The notes under the pieces: model-generated
The model's input: the letters and a program-made list of their open reading frames with translations, nothing else
The model's database searches: none
Told to the model about the DNA's origin: nothing
NCBI RefSeq assembly: GCF_006539165.1
Contig: NZ_BJMM01000001.1
Span: 62,001-126,000 of the forward strand
Direction: 5' to 3'
Source: Streptomyces cacaoi
GTDB lineage: Bacteria > Actinomycetota > Actinomycetes > Streptomycetales > Streptomycetaceae
DNA length: 64,000 bases
Shown: positions 30,515 to 39,741 of the stretch, one piece after another
Layout of the letters: the number at the start of each line of letters is the position of its first letter
Numbering within the stretch: the stretch's first letter is position 1
Made by a program: the position numbers and the translations under genes

Positions 30515-31969
30515 TCACTCTCCTATGCTCACACAGACGTTGGTCGGTTCGGAGAAGAAGTCCAGCGAGTGGGTCCCGCCCTCGCGGCCGATGCCGGACG
30601 CCTTGACGCCGCCGAAGGGCGTGCGCAGATCGCGCAGGTTCCAGCAGTTGACCCACACCATCCCCGCCTCCACCCGCGGTGCCACCCGGTGCGCGCGGGA
30701 CAGATCGGTGGTCCACAGCGTGGCGGCCAGCCCGTAGCTGCTGTCGTTGGCCAGCGCCAGGGCCTCCTCCTCGGTGTCGAACGGCGCGACGTGGCAGACC
30801 GGGCCGAAGATCTCCTCCCGCACGGTGCGTGCCGTCGGCGGCAGCCCCGTCAGCACCGTCGGCTCGACGAAGAAGCCGCCGTCCCGCGCGCCCCCGAACG
30901 CGGGCACGCCTCCGCCGGCGAGGACCTCTGCGCCCTCCTCGCGGGCCAGCCGGTAGTGGCCGAGCACCTTGTCGCGGTGCGCCGCCGAGATCATCGGTCC
31001 GTAGTCGCGCAATGCGCGGGCCCGCCCGGCCAGCCGCGTCACGAACTCCTCGAACAGCGGGCGCTGGACGTAGACCCGCTCGGTGCACAGACAGATCTGG
31101 CCGGAGTGGGTGAAGGCCGAGCGGACGGTGCCCTCGACGGCGGCGTCCAGGTCGGCGTCGGCGAACACCAACGCCGGGTTCTTGCCGCCCAGTTCGAAGG
31201 AGACGGGGGTGAGATGCTCGGCCGCGCCGCGCATGATCGCCGTGCCGGTCGCGGTGGACCCGGTGAAGGCGATGGCGTCCACGTCCTCGTGCGCGGTGAG
31301 GAACTCCCCGGCGCCGCCGGGGCCGTGGCCGTGCACCAGGTTGAACGCGCCGCGCGGCAGCCCCGCCGCGTGCACGACCTCGGCGAGCAGTGTCGCGGTG
31401 GACGGCGTCTCCTCGGAGGGCTTGGCCACCACCGCGTTGCCCGCGGCGAGCGCCGGGGCGACCTTCCAGGTGAGCAGCAGCAGCGGCAGGTTCCACGGGG
31501 AGACCACGGCGACCACCCCGAGCGGGCGGCGCACCGTGTAGTTGAGCGCCTCTCCCGCGCCGCCGCTCCAGCCGGGCACCGCGGTGCGGTAGGACTCCTC
31601 GTGGCGGCCGGCGATCAGATCGGCATAGGCCCGGAAGTTGCCGGCGGCGCGCGGGATGTCGACCTGCGCCGCCAGCGGCCGGGGTTTGCCCGTGTCGGCG
31701 CACTCGGCCGCCACGAACTCCTCGAAGCGGGCGTCGATTCCGTCCGCCACCGCGCGCAGCGCCGCCGCGCGCTCCGCTGCCCCGAGCGCGCCCCAGGGGC
31801 CGCGCAGTGCGCCCCGGGCGGCGGCGACCGCCTCGTCCACCGTGGCCCGGCCGGCCTCCGGCACCCGGCCGGTGACCGTGCCGTCCACGGGGTCGATCAG
31901 GGGGAACGTGTGCGAGTCGTCTGCCGCGGGCGCCCGGAAGGCGCCGTCCACATAGTGCGCCGGTGTCAT
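30515..31969 (-). CDS. 2-aminomuconic 6-semialdehyde dehydrogenase (aldehyde dehydrogenase family)
   Basis: This 484-residue NAD-dependent aldehyde dehydrogenase has [38 protein letters not shown], the catalytic Glu in FELGGKNPA and the catalytic Cys in [10 protein letters not shown]. The sequence is of the hydroxymuconic/aminomuconic semialdehyde dehydrogenase type. Context (ACMSD and 3-hydroxyanthranilate dioxygenase in the same operon) favours 2-aminomuconic semialdehyde as the substrate. It is the first gene of the operon and is divergent from the LysR gene. Ribosome-site complementarity before ATG 31969 is weak. Confidence 0.92.
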   Translation of the reverse strand: MTPAHYVDGAFRAPAADDSHTFPLIDPVDGTVTGRVPEAGRATVDEAVAAARGALRGPWGALGAAERAAALRAVADGIDARFEEFVAAECADTGKPRPLAAQVDIPRAAGNFRAYADLIAGRHEESYRTAVPGWSGGAGEALNYTVRRPLGVVAVVSPWNLPLLLLTWKVAPALAAGNAVVAKPSEETPSTATLLAEVVHAAGLPRGAFNLVHGHGPGGAGEFLTAHEDVDAIAFTGSTATGTAIMRGAAEHLTPVSFELGGKNPALVFADADLDAAVEGTVRSAFTHSGQICLCTERVYVQRPLFEEFVTRLAGRARALRDYGPMISAAHRDKVLGHYRLAREEGAEVLAGGGVPAFGGARDGGFFVEPTVLTGLPPTARTVREEIFGPVCHVAPFDTEEEALALANDSSYGLAATLWTTDLSRAHRVAPRVEAGMVWVNCWNLRDLRTPFGGVKASGIGREGGTHSLDFFSEPTNVCVSIGE

Positions 31970-32047
31970 CGTCGGCTTCAGCCCCTTTCCCTTGCCTCAG
32001 CAGGAGCATTCACCCGGGCAGATATGACTGTCCAATACTGATCAGGC

Positions 32048-32062
32048 CCGGTGATATACCGG
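32048..32062. promoter_or_regulatory. Inverted repeat in the divergent promoter region of the 3-hydroxyanthranilate operon and lysR
   Basis: CCGGT and ACCGG flank GATAT in an AT-richer 128-bp interval (31970-32097). It contains a T-N11-A arrangement as expected for LysR-type binding. Its place 36 bp before the lysR ATG suggests autoregulation plus activation of the catabolic operon. Confidence 0.5.
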
Positions 32063-32097
32063 TGCTGTTATGACTCGGTCGCTCCGGAGGACGGACC

Positions 32098-33057
32098 ATG
32101 GACCTGCTCAGCGGACGGTTGAAACTGCGGCACCTCGTGCTGGTCGTCGCCATCGCCGAGCACGGCAGCGTGCTGCGCGCCGCCGAACATCTGCATCTCG
32201 CCCAGCCCGCCGTGACGCGCAGCCTGCGCGAGGTCGAAACCCTGCTCGGCGTCGAGCTGTTCACGCGCGGCCCGCGCGGGACGGTCCCCACCGTCTTCGG
32301 CGAGGCGTTCCTGGAGCACGCGCGCGGCGTCCTCGCCGAACTGCGGCACGCCGGCGAACGCCTCACGGGCCTCGCCGACGCCGCCGTGGGCACGGTCACC
32401 GTCGGCACCCTGCTGGCCGGCTCCGGCGTGCTGCTGCCCCGCGCCATCGCGGCGCTCAAGCGCGACCGGCCGGGCGTCACCGTCGTCGTCCGCGAGGCCA
32501 CCTTCGACTTCCACGTCCCCCGCCTCCTCGACGGCGGCACGGACCTCGTCGTCGGACGGCTCAACCCCATCGACGACCAGCCCGGACTGCGGCAGATCGG
32601 ACTGTGCGCCGAACCCGTCCGGCTCGTGGCCCGCCCCGGTCACCCGGCGCGCACCGCCGAGCGGCCCACGCTCGCCGCGCTGCTCGCCCACCCCTGGGTG
32701 CTGCCGCTCGAACAGACCTCCCTGCGGCGGGAGTTGACCGCCGTCTTCCGTGCGCAGGGCCTGGGGACGCCGGAGAACCTCGTCGAGTGCACCTCGATCC
32801 TCACCGTGTGCGCCCTCGTCCGGGAGACGGACATGATCGCCGCGCTGCCCGAGCACGCCACCGCCACCGACCCGGGCGTCGTCCCGCTCCCCGTCGAACT
32901 GCCCGGTGTGCACCAGGAGATCGGCGTCACCCTCCCCGAACGCCGCCGGCTCACACCCTCCGCGCACCTGCTGCTCCAGCATCTGCGGCGCGAGGCCGAG
33001 CGGTACGCCGAGCAGTACACCGCGTCCGCCGTACCGGGGCAGGGGGCGGGGGCGTAG
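32098..33057 (+). CDS. LysR-family regulator of the 3-hydroxyanthranilate operon
   Basis: This 319-residue LysR protein has its winged helix-turn-helix at residues ~8-66 (RHLVLVVAIAEHGSVLRAAEHLHLAQPAVTRSLREVETLLGVELF) and an effector-binding domain from ~90. Its strands resemble the CbnR/GbpR-like group that senses aromatic or sugar-acid ligands. GGAGGACGGACC precedes the ATG. It is transcribed divergently from the eight-gene operon, the classical arrangement for a LysR activator responding to a pathway intermediate; the nitrobenzoate operon with the same enzymes also uses a LysR protein. The effector is probably an intermediate such as 3-hydroxyanthranilate. Confidence 0.92.
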   Translation: MDLLSGRLKLRHLVLVVAIAEHGSVLRAAEHLHLAQPAVTRSLREVETLLGVELFTRGPRGTVPTVFGEAFLEHARGVLAELRHAGERLTGLADAAVGTVTVGTLLAGSGVLLPRAIAALKRDRPGVTVVVREATFDFHVPRLLDGGTDLVVGRLNPIDDQPGLRQIGLCAEPVRLVARPGHPARTAERPTLAALLAHPWVLPLEQTSLRRELTAVFRAQGLGTPENLVECTSILTVCALVRETDMIAALPEHATATDPGVVPLPVELPGVHQEIGVTLPERRRLTPSAHLLLQHLRREAERYAEQYTASAVPGQGAGA

Positions 33058-33196
33058 CGGGCACGGCCGCCGGGCGCGCGGCCGGGCACGCCCGGCGCGG
33101 GGGAAAACCGGATGCGCCCCGCCGTGCCGGTGCATAGCGTGCGGCTCCGGCGGTGCGAGGCCGCTGACCAGGTGGAACGAGAGAACGGCGGAGGCC

Positions 33197-33964
33197 ATGG
33201 ACGGCGGCGGGAACATCGAGATCACCACGGTTGCCGAACGGCCCGAGCTGACCGGCCCGTTGACCGCGATCGACGACGACTGGCCGGTCTTCGTCGTCCA
33301 GGACCCGGTGGCCTGCGCCCTGTGGGACAGCGTGCCGGTGGACTTCGCCGCCTACTGCGTGGTGGCCACCGAGGGCACGCGGGTCGTCGCCCGGGGCTTC
33401 GCGGTGCCCTTCGACGGGGAGTCCGCCGGCCGCACACCCACCCCGGACGGCGGCTGGGACACCGTCCTCACCTGGGCGCACGCCGACCGCAGGGCCGGCC
33501 GCCGGACGCCGACGGCGAGCGCGCTGGAGGTCACCGTCGACCGGGCGCACCTCGGCCGCGGGCTGTCCTCCCGGATGGTCGCGGCGCTGTGCGAGGCGGC
33601 GCGGCGGCAGGGGCACGACGCCCTCTACGCGCCGGTGCGGCCGACGCACAAGCATCTGCGCCCGCGGCTGCCGTTGGACGCCTATGTGCGCGAGCGGCGT
33701 GCCGACGGGCTGCCCGTCGACCCCTGGCTGCGTGTGCACGTCCGGGCGGGCGCGACGATCGAGAAGGTGGCTCCCGCGTCGATGACGGTCAGCGGCTCGC
33801 TGGCCCAGTGGCGGACGTGGACGGGCCTGCCCTTCGACGCCGACGGCCCGGTGGAGGTGCCCGGGGCGCTCGTGCCCGTCCGCTGCGACACGGCGCACGA
33901 CCAGGCCGTCTACGTCGAACCCAACGTCTGGCTGCGGCACGGCGGCGACGGCGCCGCCCGCTGA
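33197..33964 (+). CDS. GNAT-like N-acetyltransferase
   Basis: This 255-residue protein has a central GNAT-like core: ALEVTVDRAHLGRGLSSRMVAALCEAARRQGHDALYAPVRPTHK, where RAHLGRGLSSRMV matches the acetyl-CoA pyrophosphate-binding loop (Q/RxxGxG/A). The flanking parts (DDDWPVFVVQDPVACALW at the start) match a streptomycete family of unknown substrate. The only usable start is ATG 33197, with GGAGG unusually close (2 bases). It ends at a terminator shared with gntP. The substrate cannot be inferred. Confidence 0.72.
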   Translation: MDGGGNIEITTVAERPELTGPLTAIDDDWPVFVVQDPVACALWDSVPVDFAAYCVVATEGTRVVARGFAVPFDGESAGRTPTPDGGWDTVLTWAHADRRAGRRTPTASALEVTVDRAHLGRGLSSRMVAALCEAARRQGHDALYAPVRPTHKHLRPRLPLDAYVRERRADGLPVDPWLRVHVRAGATIEKVAPASMTVSGSLAQWRTWTGLPFDADGPVEVPGALVPVRCDTAHDQAVYVEPNVWLRHGGDGAAR

Positions 33965-33979
33965 CCCCCGCACACAGGA

Positions 33980-34023
33980 GCGCGCCCCGGCGCCGCTGGG
34001 GGGAAGGCGGCACCGGGGCGCGC
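33980..34023. terminator. Bidirectional terminator between the acetyltransferase and gntP
   Basis: Arms 33980-33996 and 34007-34023 pair over 17 bases with one mismatch around a 10-base loop, placed between the ends of two convergent genes. The high stability and central position make this a good terminator. Confidence 0.8.
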
Positions 34024-34048
34024 GGGGATCCCCGCGGACGGGGTGGCT

Positions 34049-35443
34049 CTAGACGACGAGGGACAGCAGCAGGACGAAGATCAGGGAGACCACGGAGATC
34101 ACCGTCTCCAGCACCGACCAGGTCTTGATCGTCTGGCCGACGTTCATCCCGAAGTACTCCTTGACCATCCAGAAGCCCGCGTCGTTGACGTGGCTGAAGA
34201 ACAGCGAGCCGGCGCCGACCGCGAGGACGAGCAGCGCGGTGTGCGTGGTGCTCATGTCGGCGGCCAGCGGGGCCACCAGGCCGGCGGCCGAGATGGTCGC
34301 GACGGTGGCCGAACCGGTCGCCAGCCGGATGCCGACGGCGATCAGCCAGCCGAGCAGCAGCGCCGAGATGTTCCAGTCCTTGGCGAAGTCCATGATCATG
34401 TCGCCGACGCCGATGTCGATCAGCGTCTGCTTGAACCCGCCGCCCGCGCCGACGATCAGCAGGATCCCGGCGATCGGCAGCAGCGACCTGTCCACCGTGG
34501 CGGCCAGCCGGCCCTTGCCGAAGCCGGCGGCGCGGCCGAGCGTGAACAGGCCCACCAGGACGGCGGCCAGCAGCGCGATCAGCGGCGAGCCGACCACGTC
34601 CATGACGCGCTGGACGGCGGCGTCCGGGTCGTCGACGACGATGTCGGTCAGCGCCTTGGCCAGCATCATCACCACAGGCAGCAGCACCGTCGCGAGCGTC
34701 GCGCCGAACCGGGGCCGGCGCTCCAGCTCCTCCGAGGGCCGCTGCGGTACGAGGCCCTCCGGCGGCTCGACGGTCACCCACCGGTCGGCGAACCGGGCGA
34801 AGACGGGACCGGCGATGATCGCGACCGGGATGCCGATGAGCACCCCGAAGGCCAGGGTGACGCCGAGGTCGGCGTGGAGCCCGTCGATGGCCGCCAGCGG
34901 GCCCGGGTGCGGCGGCACCAGCCCGTGCATCACCGAGAGACCGGCCAGCGCGGGAATGCCGATCCGCATGAGCGAGTGGTTGCCGCGCCGGGCGACCAGC
35001 AGCACCACGGGGATCAGCAGCACGATGCCGACCTCGAAGAAGAGCGGCAGCCCCACGAGCCCGGCGATCAGCACCATCGCCCAGGGCATCGCCCGGGCCC
35101 CGGTCCGGGCGAGGATCGTGTCGACGATCTGGTCGGCGCCGCCGGAGTCCGCCAGCAGCTTGCCGAGGATCGCGCCCAGCGCGATGAGCACGCCCACGCC
35201 CGAGACGGTGTCGCCCAGCCCCTTGGTGAAGCTGGCGATCGTGTCGTCCGGCGCGGCGGCGGCCACGGAGCCCAGCACCAGCGACCCGAGGGTCAGGGCC
35301 AGGAACGCGTGCAGCTTCCACCGGGTGATCAACAGGACGATGACGGCGATACCGACGAGAACGGCGATGCCGAGCTGAGCGTTTCCGGCGGAGGTGATCG
35401 GCTCGGACTCCGCTGCCAGCATCTCGACACTGAGATGGTGCAC
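34049..35443 (-). CDS. gntP: GntP-family gluconate permease
   Basis: This 464-residue membrane protein has about 12-14 hydrophobic segments and GntP-family blocks: GLPLFFEVGIVLLIPVV, HGLVPPHPGPLAAI, ATGSATVATISAAGLVAPL and FFSHVNDAGFWMVKEYFG. It imports gluconate or a related sugar acid by proton symport. The GTG at 35443 has AAGGAAG six bases upstream and gives the longest plausible N-terminus. It follows gntK by 81 bp on the same strand; both are divergent from a GntR-type repressor, the standard gluconate operon. Confidence 0.94.
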   Translation of the reverse strand: MHHLSVEMLAAESEPITSAGNAQLGIAVLVGIAVIVLLITRWKLHAFLALTLGSLVLGSVAAAAPDDTIASFTKGLGDTVSGVGVLIALGAILGKLLADSGGADQIVDTILARTGARAMPWAMVLIAGLVGLPLFFEVGIVLLIPVVLLVARRGNHSLMRIGIPALAGLSVMHGLVPPHPGPLAAIDGLHADLGVTLAFGVLIGIPVAIIAGPVFARFADRWVTVEPPEGLVPQRPSEELERRPRFGATLATVLLPVVMMLAKALTDIVVDDPDAAVQRVMDVVGSPLIALLAAVLVGLFTLGRAAGFGKGRLAATVDRSLLPIAGILLIVGAGGGFKQTLIDIGVGDMIMDFAKDWNISALLLGWLIAVGIRLATGSATVATISAAGLVAPLAADMSTTHTALLVLAVGAGSLFFSHVNDAGFWMVKEYFGMNVGQTIKTWSVLETVISVVSLIFVLLLSLVV

Positions 35444-35524
35444 GAAGGCTTCCTTACGGGCTGGGAGGACGGGGGTGCTTGTCGCCGGAGGCCCGCCTGA
35501 GGGACCGCCGGCGCGGTACCCCGC

Positions 35525-36094
35525 TCAGGGAGCGGGATGCGCGAGAGGCTCCGCGCATCCCGCGCGGGCCGCCGTCGCGCTCCGCAGCGCGTCCACCGCG
35601 CGGGAGGCGACGGCCTCGGGCCCGGCGTCGACGCGGACGACGGCCCCGCACTCGTCCGGCTGGAGCGGCTCCAGCGTGGCGAACTGGGAATCGAGCAGCG
35701 CCGTGGGCATGAAGTGGTCCCGCCGCTGTTCCATGCGCCGGGAGATCAGGGCCCTCTCGCCGGTCAGATGCAGGAAGAACAGCTCGGGGTAGCCGGCGCG
35801 CAGCCGGTCCCGGTAGCCGCGCTTGAGCGCGGAGCAGCTGACCACGCCGCCGTGGCCGAGGCGCCCGGCGGCCCAGGCGCCGATGGCGTCGAGCCAGGGG
35901 GCCCGGTCGGCGTCGTCGAGGGGGGTTCCGGAGCTCATCTTGGCGATGTTCGCCGGGGGATGGAAGGCGTCCGCCTCCGCGTAGGGGACGCCGAGACGCC
36001 CGGCGAGCAGCTCGCCCACCGTCGTCTTGCCCGTCCCCGCGACCCCCATGACCACCACCACGGGTGCGGTGTGCGTGGTACTCACCGCGCTCAT
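35525..36094 (-). CDS. gntK: Gluconokinase
   Basis: This 189-residue small-type (P-loop) gluconokinase makes 6-phosphogluconate. The Walker A GVAGTGKTT is near residue 18, followed by the family blocks EADAFHPPANIAKMSSGTPLDDADRAPWL, VVSCSALKRGYRDRLR and HFMPTALLDSQFATLE. The ATG at 36094 follows GTGAGGTTCCG; an upstream in-frame ATG at 36148 would add acidic residues without a ribosome site. It is first in the gntK-gntP operon. Confidence 0.95.
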   Translation of the reverse strand: MSAVSTTHTAPVVVVMGVAGTGKTTVGELLAGRLGVPYAEADAFHPPANIAKMSSGTPLDDADRAPWLDAIGAWAAGRLGHGGVVSCSALKRGYRDRLRAGYPELFFLHLTGERALISRRMEQRRDHFMPTALLDSQFATLEPLQPDECGAVVRVDAGPEAVASRAVDALRSATAARAGCAEPLAHPAP

Positions 36095-36194
36095 CGGAAC
36101 CTCACTGTCGTCGTCGACCTCGGTGCTGTCGTACTCAACCTCATTCATGTCATCTATTCAATGGGTGGTCCTTAAAAAGTCATACGTAATCACC

Positions 36195-36205
36195 GTGACG
36201 GTCAC
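36195..36205. promoter_or_regulatory. Odd-centred palindrome in the divergent gntK/gntR promoter region
   Basis: GTGAC-G-GTCAC is a perfect inverted repeat in the 181-bp interval between gntK and the GntR gene. It is next to the only AT-rich patch there (around 36150-36190, TCCTTAAAAAGTCATACGTAA), which probably holds the promoters. FadR/GntR-type dimers bind short inverted repeats of this size, so it is a candidate autoregulatory operator. Confidence 0.45.
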
Positions 36206-36275
36206 CACGCGTGACAGCGACCACGTAGGCTGGCGCGGTCGGCGCGTACACACGGAACGGGAGCGCACGGGCGAG

Positions 36276-37112
36276 ATGGCCAGCCAGGCGGACAGCCGAG
36301 ACGAGACGGGCACCGGCGCGGTCACGGCCGGCCCGAGCGGAGCGGGGCGCACCTCCGCCGGACTGCACGCCCGGCTGCTGGCCGCGCTCGGCCCGGCGAT
36401 CACCGCGGGCGAGCACCCACCCGGCACCGTGCTGCGCACCGACGAACTCGCCGAGCGCTACGAGGTCTCCCGCACCGTCGTACGCGAGGCGGTGCGGGTG
36501 CTGGAGTCCATGCGGCTCGTCGAATCCCGCCGCCGGGTCGGTGTGACGGTGCTGCCGCTCGACGAGTGGAACGTCTACGACCCGCAGGTCATCACCTGGC
36601 GGCTGGCCGGCAGCGACCGGCCCCGCCAACTGCGCTCCCTCACGACGCTGCGCTCCGGCGTGGAGCCCGTGGCGGCCCGGCTCGCCGCCGAGCACGCCAC
36701 CCCCGAACAGGCGGCGGCGGTCACCGAGCACGCGCTGGGCATGGTGGCCACCTCCCGCGGCGGCCGGCTGGAGGAGTACCTCGTGCACGACATCGCCTTC
36801 CACCGGGCCGTGCTCTGCGCCTCCGGCAACGAGATGTTCGCCCGGCTCGGAGAGGTCGTCGCCGCCGTCCTCACCGGCCGCACCCACCACGACGTGATGT
36901 TCAGCGACCCGCGGCAGAAGGCGGTGACGCTCCACGTACAGGTCGCCGAGGCGATCCGGGAGCGCGACGGGGAACGCGCCGAGGCCGCGATGCGCACCAT
37001 CACCGTCGACGCCATGGCCGAACTGGACGTCCTCGTACCGCAGAACGGCGAGGGGGGCGAGCGGTCGGACGCACGCGCGGGGGAGAAGCGCCAGGGAGTG
37101 TCTTCCACGTAG
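36276..37112 (+). CDS. GntR/FadR-family regulator of the gluconate operon
   Basis: This 278-residue regulator has an N-terminal GntR winged helix (about residues 30-95: LRTDELAERYEVSRTVVREAVRVLESMRLVESRRRVGVTVL) and an all-helical FCD effector domain. The FCD metal/ligand residues are visible in EYLVHDIAFHRAVLCASGNEMF and DHH-like THHDVMF segments. The ATG at 36276 was chosen because residues upstream are not conserved-looking. Divergence from gntK-gntP indicates a gluconate-responsive repressor. The last ~20 residues are charged and probably disordered. Confidence 0.92.
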   Translation: MASQADSRDETGTGAVTAGPSGAGRTSAGLHARLLAALGPAITAGEHPPGTVLRTDELAERYEVSRTVVREAVRVLESMRLVESRRRVGVTVLPLDEWNVYDPQVITWRLAGSDRPRQLRSLTTLRSGVEPVAARLAAEHATPEQAAAVTEHALGMVATSRGGRLEEYLVHDIAFHRAVLCASGNEMFARLGEVVAAVLTGRTHHDVMFSDPRQKAVTLHVQVAEAIRERDGERAEAAMRTITVDAMAELDVLVPQNGEGGERSDARAGEKRQGVSST

Positions 37113-37222
37113 CGGCGTCGTCCGCCGCGAGCGGACGGGACCTTCTCGGACACGACCCGGCGGGCTCCGGCCACCGGCGGCCGTGCCGCCCCTGCTCTCC
37201 GGCCGCGGGCCGGGCCGCCGGC

Positions 37223-38650
37223 TCAACGGGAACCGGCGGGCCCCCGCTGCCGGTCCCGCGCGCGGTCGGCCTCGTAGCGCGGACGGCGCTCCAGGGCGCG
37301 GCGCTCCCGGGCCAGACGGGCCACGTCCGCCGCCTCCCGCAGTACACCGAAGCGGCCACGTGCCAACAGCCGGGCGACCGCGCCGAGAACGCGCGGCCCG
37401 GTGAGCACGTCGGAGGGCCGGGCCCGGTGGTTGACGAGATCGAAGAGCCGGTCGGCGGTGCCGGCGCGGCGCATTCCGCGCAGCACCTCCGGCAGCACCG
37501 AGGGCAGTGGGTCGAGGCTGCCGATGTCCACCGCGAACCAGTACGGCTCGGCGAACTCCCGGTCCCGCCAGGCGCCCCAGGACGCGAGCGCCGCATCGAG
37601 CCGCCGCGCCGAGGCGTCGCCGCCGCCGGTGTCGTCGCCGTCCACGGGCAGGTGCCCGGCGAGGACCTCGGCGAGCGAGCCCGCCTGGAGGAAGGCGTCC
37701 CCGATACCGCGGCCGGCCGTCGGGTCCTTGAAGTGGCCGGCGTCGCCGACGAGCACCCAGCCGGGGCCGGACGCCTCGCGGAAGCAGCCCTTCCAGTGCG
37801 TCACCGCGCCCGGCTCGCCCACCGGTTCCGCTCCCCGCAGCGTCTCGGCCACCGGCGGGCAGGACCGCGCGTACTCCAGCAGGCTGCCGGGCAGGCCCGC
37901 GCGGAACTCCCGGACGCGGGCCGGGTCCACACCGACCTGCACCTGGTACAGGCCGTCGTCGGTGGGGCAGCCGAGGACCACGCGGTCCGCCCAGCGGTGG
38001 AAGGTGAACGTCGGCTCACCGATCCGCGCATGGGCGAAGTAGCCCCAGAACAGCGCGAACCGGTTGGGGGAGACGTGGTAGGCCCGGGCACCGCAGGCAC
38101 GCGCGACGGTGGAGCCGCGCCCGTCCGCGCCGACCACCAGCCGGGCCCGCAGCTCCCGTTCGGTACGCCGGGCACCGCCGCCCTGCGCGAGCCGGACGCC
38201 CTCGACCCGGCCGTCGGGCGCGCGCAGCACATCCGTCACCGCCGTCTCCGTCAGCAGCGTGGCCCCCGCCGCCTGGGCGGCCCGGGCCAGCACCGGGTCC
38301 AGCCGGAAGCGCCGGACGGACATCACCCCGCCCGGGTCGCCGGGGCGCACCGGCCAGGTGACGGGCCAGCGCACGTCTCCCACCCGGGCGTCGGCCCGTG
38401 CGACCAGGGGTGCCCCGAGGCCGCGCAGTTCGTCGAGCACGCCCAGCTCGTCCAGGAAGGCGAGGGCGTCCGCCTCGAAGATGTGGGTCGAGGGGGTGTC
38501 CTCGGACGGGGCGGCCTTGTCCACCAGACAGACCGACAGCCCCCGTCGGGCCAGCAGGGTGGCGAGGGAGGCCCCCGCGCACCGGGCGCCCACCACGATC
38601 ACGTCGAAGCCGCCGGCCGCGGCCGTGCTCTGCTCGTCCTTGCCGCTCAT
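37223..38650 (-). CDS. FAD-dependent monooxygenase / geranylgeranyl-reductase-like flavoprotein
   Basis: This 475-residue flavoprotein has a GxGxxG-type VIVVGARCAGASLATLLARRG near the start, a DG motif in LVVGADGRGSTVA and the late FAD block LVGDAGHFKDPTAGRGIGDAFLQAG. This places it in the PHBH-like group A monooxygenase/GGR family. ATG 38650 follows GAGG by 6 bases; a GTG at 38662 lies upstream of that ribosome site. It is divergent from a TetR gene across a perfect palindrome, so it is probably the repressed target and may detoxify or modify the TetR ligand, perhaps an aromatic compound. Confidence 0.87.
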   Translation of the reverse strand: MSGKDEQSTAAAGGFDVIVVGARCAGASLATLLARRGLSVCLVDKAAPSEDTPSTHIFEADALAFLDELGVLDELRGLGAPLVARADARVGDVRWPVTWPVRPGDPGGVMSVRRFRLDPVLARAAQAAGATLLTETAVTDVLRAPDGRVEGVRLAQGGGARRTERELRARLVVGADGRGSTVARACGARAYHVSPNRFALFWGYFAHARIGEPTFTFHRWADRVVLGCPTDDGLYQVQVGVDPARVREFRAGLPGSLLEYARSCPPVAETLRGAEPVGEPGAVTHWKGCFREASGPGWVLVGDAGHFKDPTAGRGIGDAFLQAGSLAEVLAGHLPVDGDDTGGGDASARRLDAALASWGAWRDREFAEPYWFAVDIGSLDPLPSVLPEVLRGMRRAGTADRLFDLVNHRARPSDVLTGPRVLGAVARLLARGRFGVLREAADVARLARERRALERRPRYEADRARDRQRGPAGSR

Positions 38651-38853
38651 CGCCAACCTCACGCTCTCCCGCCGGGACCTGCCTGTCGTGCCGAGTGCCG
38701 TGCCGGTGTGCCGCTGCCGTGTCTGCGCCCTGCTGCGTCTGTCGCGTCTGCTGTGGCTGCTGTGTCTGCTGCGCCCGCCGGGCCCGCTGTGCTTCCGGGT
38801 CCGGCGCCCCCCCGGCGCGCCTGCCGTGCTTGTCGTGGTGCCGGTACCCGCCT

Positions 38854-38873
38854 AACCTAATCGCGATTAGGTT
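38854..38873. promoter_or_regulatory. Perfect 20-bp palindromic operator between the flavin monooxygenase and tetR
   Basis: AACCTAATCGCGATTAGGTT reads identically on both strands and is the most AT-rich spot in the 253-bp divergent spacer. It lies 30 bp before the TetR start. TetR-family dimers bind palindromes of this kind, so this is almost certainly the operator controlling both genes. Confidence 0.85.
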
Positions 38874-38903
38874 GTGTTTCCACCGAAGCCGAGGACCAGC
38901 AGC

Positions 38904-39641
38904 GTGTCAACCGGATCGGAGCGGCCGCGCAGACGGCTGAACGCCGCCGAGCGCCGGGCCGTCATCGAACAGGCGGCGACCGAGGTGTTCGCCACGCACG
39001 GCTACCAGCGCGCCTCGATGGAGGAGATCGCCCGCCGCTCCGGCGTCTCCGCCCCGGTCGTCTACGACCACTTCCGCTCCAAGCGCGAACTCCACCGCAG
39101 GCTGCTGGAGCGGCACTTCGCCGATCTGCGCGAGGTGTGGCGCTCCCAGCTCGGCGCCGCCGGTGCCGCGACGGAGGGTGGAACGGAGGGCCGGAAGGAG
39201 GGTGGGGAGGGCGCCGCCGGGGAGCCCGCAGGGGAGTTGCGGACGGCCGATGTGCACCGCGCGTTCGACGCCTGGTTCCGGTACATCGAGACGCACCCGT
39301 ACGCCTGGCGCATGCTCTTCCGGGACACCACGGGGGACGCGGCCGTGCGCGCCGACCACGCCGCCGTGATCGCCGAGAGCCGCACGGCGCTGCTCCCGTT
39401 CTTCGCCCGGCTGCTCGGCCTCGACCAGGAGCCGGGCGGCGAGGGCGGGTTGGCGGCGGAGCTGGCCTGGGAGGCGTGCCGCAGCGCCCTCCAGGGGCTC
39501 GCCCTGTGGTGGCTGGAGCGGCCCGAGGTGCCGCGCGAGCGGATGGTCGCCGCCGCCCTGGACGCGGTCTGGACGGGCTTCGAGCGCTCCCGTGAACAGG
39601 GCTTCGGGCGGTCCTGCGCACAGCGCGGCCGGGGCCGCTGA
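38904..39641 (+). CDS. TetR-family repressor
   Basis: This 245-residue protein has a TetR helix-turn-helix at about residues 17-65 (RRAVIEQAATEVFATHGYQRASMEEIARRSGVSAPVVYDHFRSKRELHRRLLE) and a helical ligand domain with a low-complexity Gly/Glu insertion (about 90-115). The GTG at 38904 has GAGG upstream; a GTG at 38874 is an alternative that would start immediately after the palindrome. It is divergent from the flavoprotein gene, which it presumably represses together with itself. Confidence 0.92.
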   Translation: MSTGSERPRRRLNAAERRAVIEQAATEVFATHGYQRASMEEIARRSGVSAPVVYDHFRSKRELHRRLLERHFADLREVWRSQLGAAGAATEGGTEGRKEGGEGAAGEPAGELRTADVHRAFDAWFRYIETHPYAWRMLFRDTTGDAAVRADHAAVIAESRTALLPFFARLLGLDQEPGGEGGLAAELAWEACRSALQGLALWWLERPEVPRERMVAAALDAVWTGFERSREQGFGRSCAQRGRGR

Positions 39642-39741
39642 GACGGCCGGGCCCGTTCCCCTCTGTCGCTGTCGCCCCGGCGTGGCAAGATGGAACTGCC
39701 GTGAAGATCCGGTCGGTTGACGGGTGAGGAGGGGGCTACAG

